DNA from: Beijerinckiaceae bacterium
GTDB taxonomy: Bacteria > Pseudomonadota > Alphaproteobacteria > Rhizobiales > Beijerinckiaceae
Assembly (NCBI GenBank): GCA_947455285.1
Contig: CANGOK010000147.1
Location: forward strand, 1 to 8,264
Reading direction: 5' to 3'
DNA length: 8,264 nt
The notes below the pieces were generated by a model, which was not told where the DNA came from, ran no database searches, and saw only the letters and a list, made by a program, of their open reading frames with translations. How positions within the stretch are numbered: the stretch's first letter is position 1; every line of letters starts with the position of its first letter. Positions 5,963 through 8,264 of the stretch are shown here, one piece after another. The position numbers and the translations under genes are program-made.

Positions 5963-6916
5963 ATGCCCCAGCCGCCGCTTCTCATTCTGCTCGCCGCGCC
6001 CCGTGGTTTTTGCGCGGGCGTCGTGCGCGCCATCGAGGTGGTTGAGCGGGCGCTCGAGGTCTATGGCGCGCCGGTCTATGTGCGCCATGAGATCGTGCAC
6101 AATCGGTTCGTGGTGGATTCGCTGCGCGCGCGCGGAGCCATCTTCATCGACGAGCTCGAAGAGGCGCCGCAGGGTAAGTCGCCGGTGATCTTCTCCGCCC
6201 ATGGCGTGCCGAAATCCGTGGTCGAGGACGCGGCGAACCGCAATCTCATAGCCATCGACGCCACCTGTCCGCTCGTCACCAAGGTGCATCGCGAGGCGGC
6301 GATCCATCACAAGCGCGGCCGGCAGGTGGTCTTGATCGGCCATGCGGGACACCCTGAGGTCGAGGGCACGCTGGGGCAGCTGCCGGACGGCGCGGTCTTG
6401 CTGGTGGAGACGGTCGAGGATGTTGCGCGCATCGCGCCCGCTGATCCCGCCATGCTCGCCTGGGCATCCCAGACCACGCTGTCGGTGGACGACACCCGGG
6501 AAATCGTTGCGGCGCTGGAGACGCGCTTTCCAGCCATAGCGGGGCCGCACAAGGACGACATCTGCTACGCCACCACCAACCGGCAGGATGCGGTCAAGGC
6601 CATCGCGCCGCGCGTCGACGCCATCCTGGTGGTGGGCTCGCCCAATTCATCGAACTCCGTGCGCCTGACTGAAGTCGCCACCCGCGCGGGCTGCCCTGTG
6701 TCGCGGCTCGTGCTGCGGGCGCAGGACATCGACTGGAGCCTGTTCGAGAATATCCAGACGCTGGGGATCACGGCGGGCGCCTCGGCGCCAGAAGTGCTGG
6801 TCGAAGAGATCATCGAAGCCTTCGCTGCGCGGCGCGAAGTGAAGGTGGAGCTCGTCACCACGGCGGTCGAAAACATGCATTTCCCGCTGCCGCGGGAGTT
6901 GCGTGTCCAGGCATGA
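5963..6916 (+). CDS. ispH: 4-hydroxy-3-methylbut-2-enyl diphosphate reductase IspH
   Basis: A 317-residue iron-sulfur enzyme that catalyses the last step of the MEP pathway, reducing HMBPP to IPP and DMAPP. All three cluster-binding cysteines are present: C17 in PRGFCAGV, C102 in DATCPLV and C201 in DICYATTNRQ. The substrate-binding residues are also visible: H47 in EIVHNRFVV, H80 in SAHGVPK, H130 and E132 in GHPEVEGTLGQ, S229-S230-N231 in SPNSSNSVRL, and S274 in TAGASAPE. The length is typical. The ATG at 5963 is preceded by AGAGGA at 5952-5957; longer in-frame starts would run antisense into the MATE gene and add Arg/Pro-rich shadow sequence. In Hyphomicrobiales, ispH is commonly followed directly by thrB; here a palindrome and an antiparallel transporter gene lie between. 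Confidence 0.97.
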   Translation: MPQPPLLILLAAPRGFCAGVVRAIEVVERALEVYGAPVYVRHEIVHNRFVVDSLRARGAIFIDELEEAPQGKSPVIFSAHGVPKSVVEDAANRNLIAIDATCPLVTKVHREAAIHHKRGRQVVLIGHAGHPEVEGTLGQLPDGAVLLVETVEDVARIAPADPAMLAWASQTTLSVDDTREIVAALETRFPAIAGPHKDDICYATTNRQDAVKAIAPRVDAILVVGSPNSSNSVRLTEVATRAGCPVSRLVLRAQDIDWSLFENIQTLGITAGASAPEVLVEEIIEAFAARREVKVELVTTAVENMHFPLPRELRVQA

Positions 6917-6956
6917 TCGCCTGAATCCAAGTAATGGATCGGAGGCGCCGGCCGCT

Positions 6957-7098
6957 CCCCTCCCCCTTGTGGGGAGGGGTACGGGGTGGGGGTCGTGAGG
7001 CGCTGATCGTGAGCATTATTGAAAGACGCTCCCGATCAGCATGCGCAGACCCCCACCCCGTCCGCTGTCGCGGCCGACCCTCCCCACAAGGGGGAGGG
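6957..7098. repeat. 142-bp nested palindromic intergenic element (REP-like)
   Basis: This is a multi-layer inverted repeat. The outer arms (6958-6978 and 7078-7098) are perfect 21-base inverted copies, and each arm folds on itself (CCCCTCCCC against GGGGAGGGG on the left, CCCTCCCC against GGGGAGGG on the right). A second perfect layer of 14 bases pairs 6981-6994 with 7048-7061. An inner layer pairs GCTGATCG (7002-7009) with CGATCAGC (7033-7040), plus GAGC (7011-7014) with GCTC (7028-7031). The right side has about 16 extra bases (7062-7077) between layers. No ORF or target-site duplication was found. C/T-rich arms of this kind recur between genes in many Hyphomicrobiales genomes, as I recall. 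Lying between convergent ispH and the EamA gene, it may serve as a two-way terminator. Confidence 0.85.
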
Positions 7099-7102
7099 TT
7101 GT

Positions 7103-8014
7103 TCACCCATTCAACAGCAGAACCACCCCAACCACGATCAGCGCCATCCCCGCCATTTCGGCGCGGCTCATGCTCTGCTTGAAAATGCGCCCCGACACCA
7201 GCTGCGCGAAGGGGACCTCCACGAGGGCGAGGGTGCGCACGCGGGTGGGGTTGGTGATCGCGAAGGCGAGGAACCAGAACTGGGTGGCGAGCGCGCCCAT
7301 GAAACCGGCCAGCAGCGAGGGGCGCCAATGGCGCGCGATGGCGCAAAGCAGCGCCCGGTCCCGCAGTCCCAGCCAGCCCAGAATGGCGACGCATTGGATG
7401 GTCAGGCCCATCAGCATGGTCACGCTGGCGGTGAGGATGAAAGAGGTCGATTCAAGGCCGACCATGGAGACGCGATAGCCCGTGGCCGAGAAACCGAAGC
7501 AGGCGCCCGAGGCGAGGCCGATGAGAGCCGCCTTTACGCCGGGTCGCTCCGAACCTTCGCTTCGCGGCGGCAGGGACATCAGCAGCACACCCGCCGTCGC
7601 AACGATGATCGCCAGAACGGTGGTGAGGGTCGGAATTTCGCCGAGGATTGCGATGCTCAGAAGCGCGATGATGATCGGCTCGGTCTTGGTGAAGGCGATG
7701 GTGACCACGAAGGAGCGGTCGCGCATGGCGAGCAGCATCAGGCCGGTGGCGAGGGTCTGCATCAGCGCGCCGATGGCAGCCCAACCGATGGCGCGCAGAT
7801 CAGGAATTGGCAGCGGCGCGTCAATGAGGACAAGCTGGGCGGCAACGAACACAATGGCGAAGGGCAGGCCGAAGAGAAAGCGCACATAGGTCGCGCCTTG
7901 CGTTCCGACGCTTGCCGTCAGGTCGCGCTGCATGGCGTTGCGCGCGGTCTGGGCGCCGGCGGCGATGATTGTAAAGACCGCCCAGAGCCATGGTGGAAGC
8001 AGCGCGACGAGCAT
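7103..8014 (-). CDS. EamA/DMT-superfamily transporter
   Basis: A 303-residue inner-membrane protein with about ten hydrophobic helices in two repeats, as in EamA-type drug/metabolite transporters. The first repeat ends with FTKTEPIIIALLSIAILGE (108-126), the usual E-P..a.l...lgE pattern. The second repeat contains TLALVEVPFAQLVSG (261-275) with the equivalent block. Substrates of the family range from amino acids to nucleosides and are not deducible here. The start is taken as the ATG at 8014, giving MLVALLPPWLWAVF and a normal length. An in-frame GTG at 8089 would add 25 residues rich in Arg and Lys. Neither has a strong ribosome site, so the start is uncertain. The gene runs against ispH and diverges from thrB, with 119 bp between starts and no other gene there. 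Confidence 0.9.
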   Translation of the reverse strand: MLVALLPPWLWAVFTIIAAGAQTARNAMQRDLTASVGTQGATYVRFLFGLPFAIVFVAAQLVLIDAPLPIPDLRAIGWAAIGALMQTLATGLMLLAMRDRSFVVTIAFTKTEPIIIALLSIAILGEIPTLTTVLAIIVATAGVLLMSLPPRSEGSERPGVKAALIGLASGACFGFSATGYRVSMVGLESTSFILTASVTMLMGLTIQCVAILGWLGLRDRALLCAIARHWRPSLLAGFMGALATQFWFLAFAITNPTRVRTLALVEVPFAQLVSGRIFKQSMSRAEMAGMALIVVGVVLLLNG

Positions 8015-8133
8015 GATGGGGAGAACACGAAATAGGCTGCGGGAACCGGCCTTCGTCGGTTTGACGCGGGGCCACCTGCTCGCTAACACGATCCCGCAAG
8101 GCCCGCAAAGCGGCGCTTCTTCAGGATGATCCC

Positions 8134-8264
8134 ATGGCCGTCTACACCGAAGTCACCGACGAGGATCTCGCGGCCTTCGTCGCGGCCTATGATATCGGCT
8201 CTGTGCTCTCCCTGAAGGGCATCGCGGAGGGCGTCGAGAACTCCAATTACCTCCTGCATACGGA
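8134..8264 (+). CDS. thrB: homoserine kinase ThrB, N-terminal part
   Basis: Only the first 43 codons are inside the window. The start MAVYTEVTDEDLAAFVAAYD followed by KGIAEGVENSNYLLHT (residues 28-43) is characteristic of the phosphotransferase-fold (APH-like) homoserine kinase of alphaproteobacteria and pseudomonads, which phosphorylates homoserine on the way to threonine. The G-E-N-S-N-Y block is the first part of its nucleotide-binding lobe. The ATG at 8134 has AGGA at 8123-8126, seven bases upstream. The catalytic region lies beyond the right edge. rnhA is often next in related genomes, but this cannot be seen. Confidence 0.93.
   Translation, partial: MAVYTEVTDEDLAAFVAAYDIGSVLSLKGIAEGVENSNYLLHT

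Noticed and set aside
4871..6550. Long minus-strand open frame of 559 codons spanning the MATE gene and ispH
   Set aside because: It is a shadow frame: Arg/His/Pro-rich, with no domain, antisense to ispH and out of frame with the MATE gene. Such long false frames are common in high-GC DNA.
6957..7098. CRISPR array or classical insertion sequence
   Set aside because: There are only two arms, inverted rather than direct, with no spacers and no transposase reading frame or clear target duplication.
7019..8035. Plus-strand open frame of 338 codons antisense to the EamA gene
   Set aside because: The translation is His/Gly/Gln/Asp-rich and hydrophilic with no family resemblance, while the opposite strand encodes a clear ten-helix transporter. 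It also begins inside the palindrome.

Overview
The window looks like a chromosomal housekeeping region from a high-GC alphaproteobacterium, most likely of the order Hyphomicrobiales (Rhizobiales). The evidence is the strongly G/C-ending codon use, the alphaproteobacterial/plant-type glutamate-cysteine ligase, and the clustering of rsmE, ubiA, a DUF6101-like gene and gshA, which I recall as typical of that order. Family or genus cannot be fixed from the sequence alone; a relative of the Beijerinckiaceae or Methylocystaceae is only a guess.

Layout. At the left edge (1-362, minus strand) is the N-terminal part of rsmE, with a TTG start. Diverging from it is a two-gene unit: a small secreted four-cysteine protein (548-1084) whose stop codon overlaps the GTG start of ubiA (1081-2001), the ubiquinone-pathway prenyltransferase. 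An AT-rich stretch with an 11-bp tandem repeat then leads into a small HdeA/HdeB-like periplasmic protein (2116-2367). Facing it on the minus strand are a short DUF6101-like gene (2466-2834) and gshA (2990-4375), with a small compound inverted repeat between them. A MATE-family efflux gene (4468-5826) follows on the same strand.

From about 5.8 kb a divergent intergenic region separates the MATE gene from ispH (5963-6916, plus strand), the last enzyme of the MEP isoprenoid pathway. A 142-bp nested palindrome (6957-7098) sits just after ispH. It is followed by an EamA/DMT-type transporter on the minus strand (7103-8014). The window ends in the first 43 codons of thrB, homoserine kinase (8134 onward).

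Functional links. UbiA uses a polyprenyl diphosphate made from the IPP/DMAPP that IspH produces, so two steps of quinone-related isoprenoid metabolism lie in one window, but on separate transcription units. GshA makes gamma-glutamylcysteine for glutathione. The two transporters and the HdeA-like protein look like accessory genes placed among conserved ones.

I found no RNA gene, CRISPR array, insertion-sequence transposase, prophage gene or defence system. No convincing new biological system is visible. The points most worth a second look are the nested palindrome with a quadruplex-type G-run pattern, the split of ispH from thrB by an antiparallel transporter gene, the helically phased TTGAAT boxes ahead of the HdeA-like gene, and the mutually exclusive hairpins between gshA and the DUF6101-like gene.
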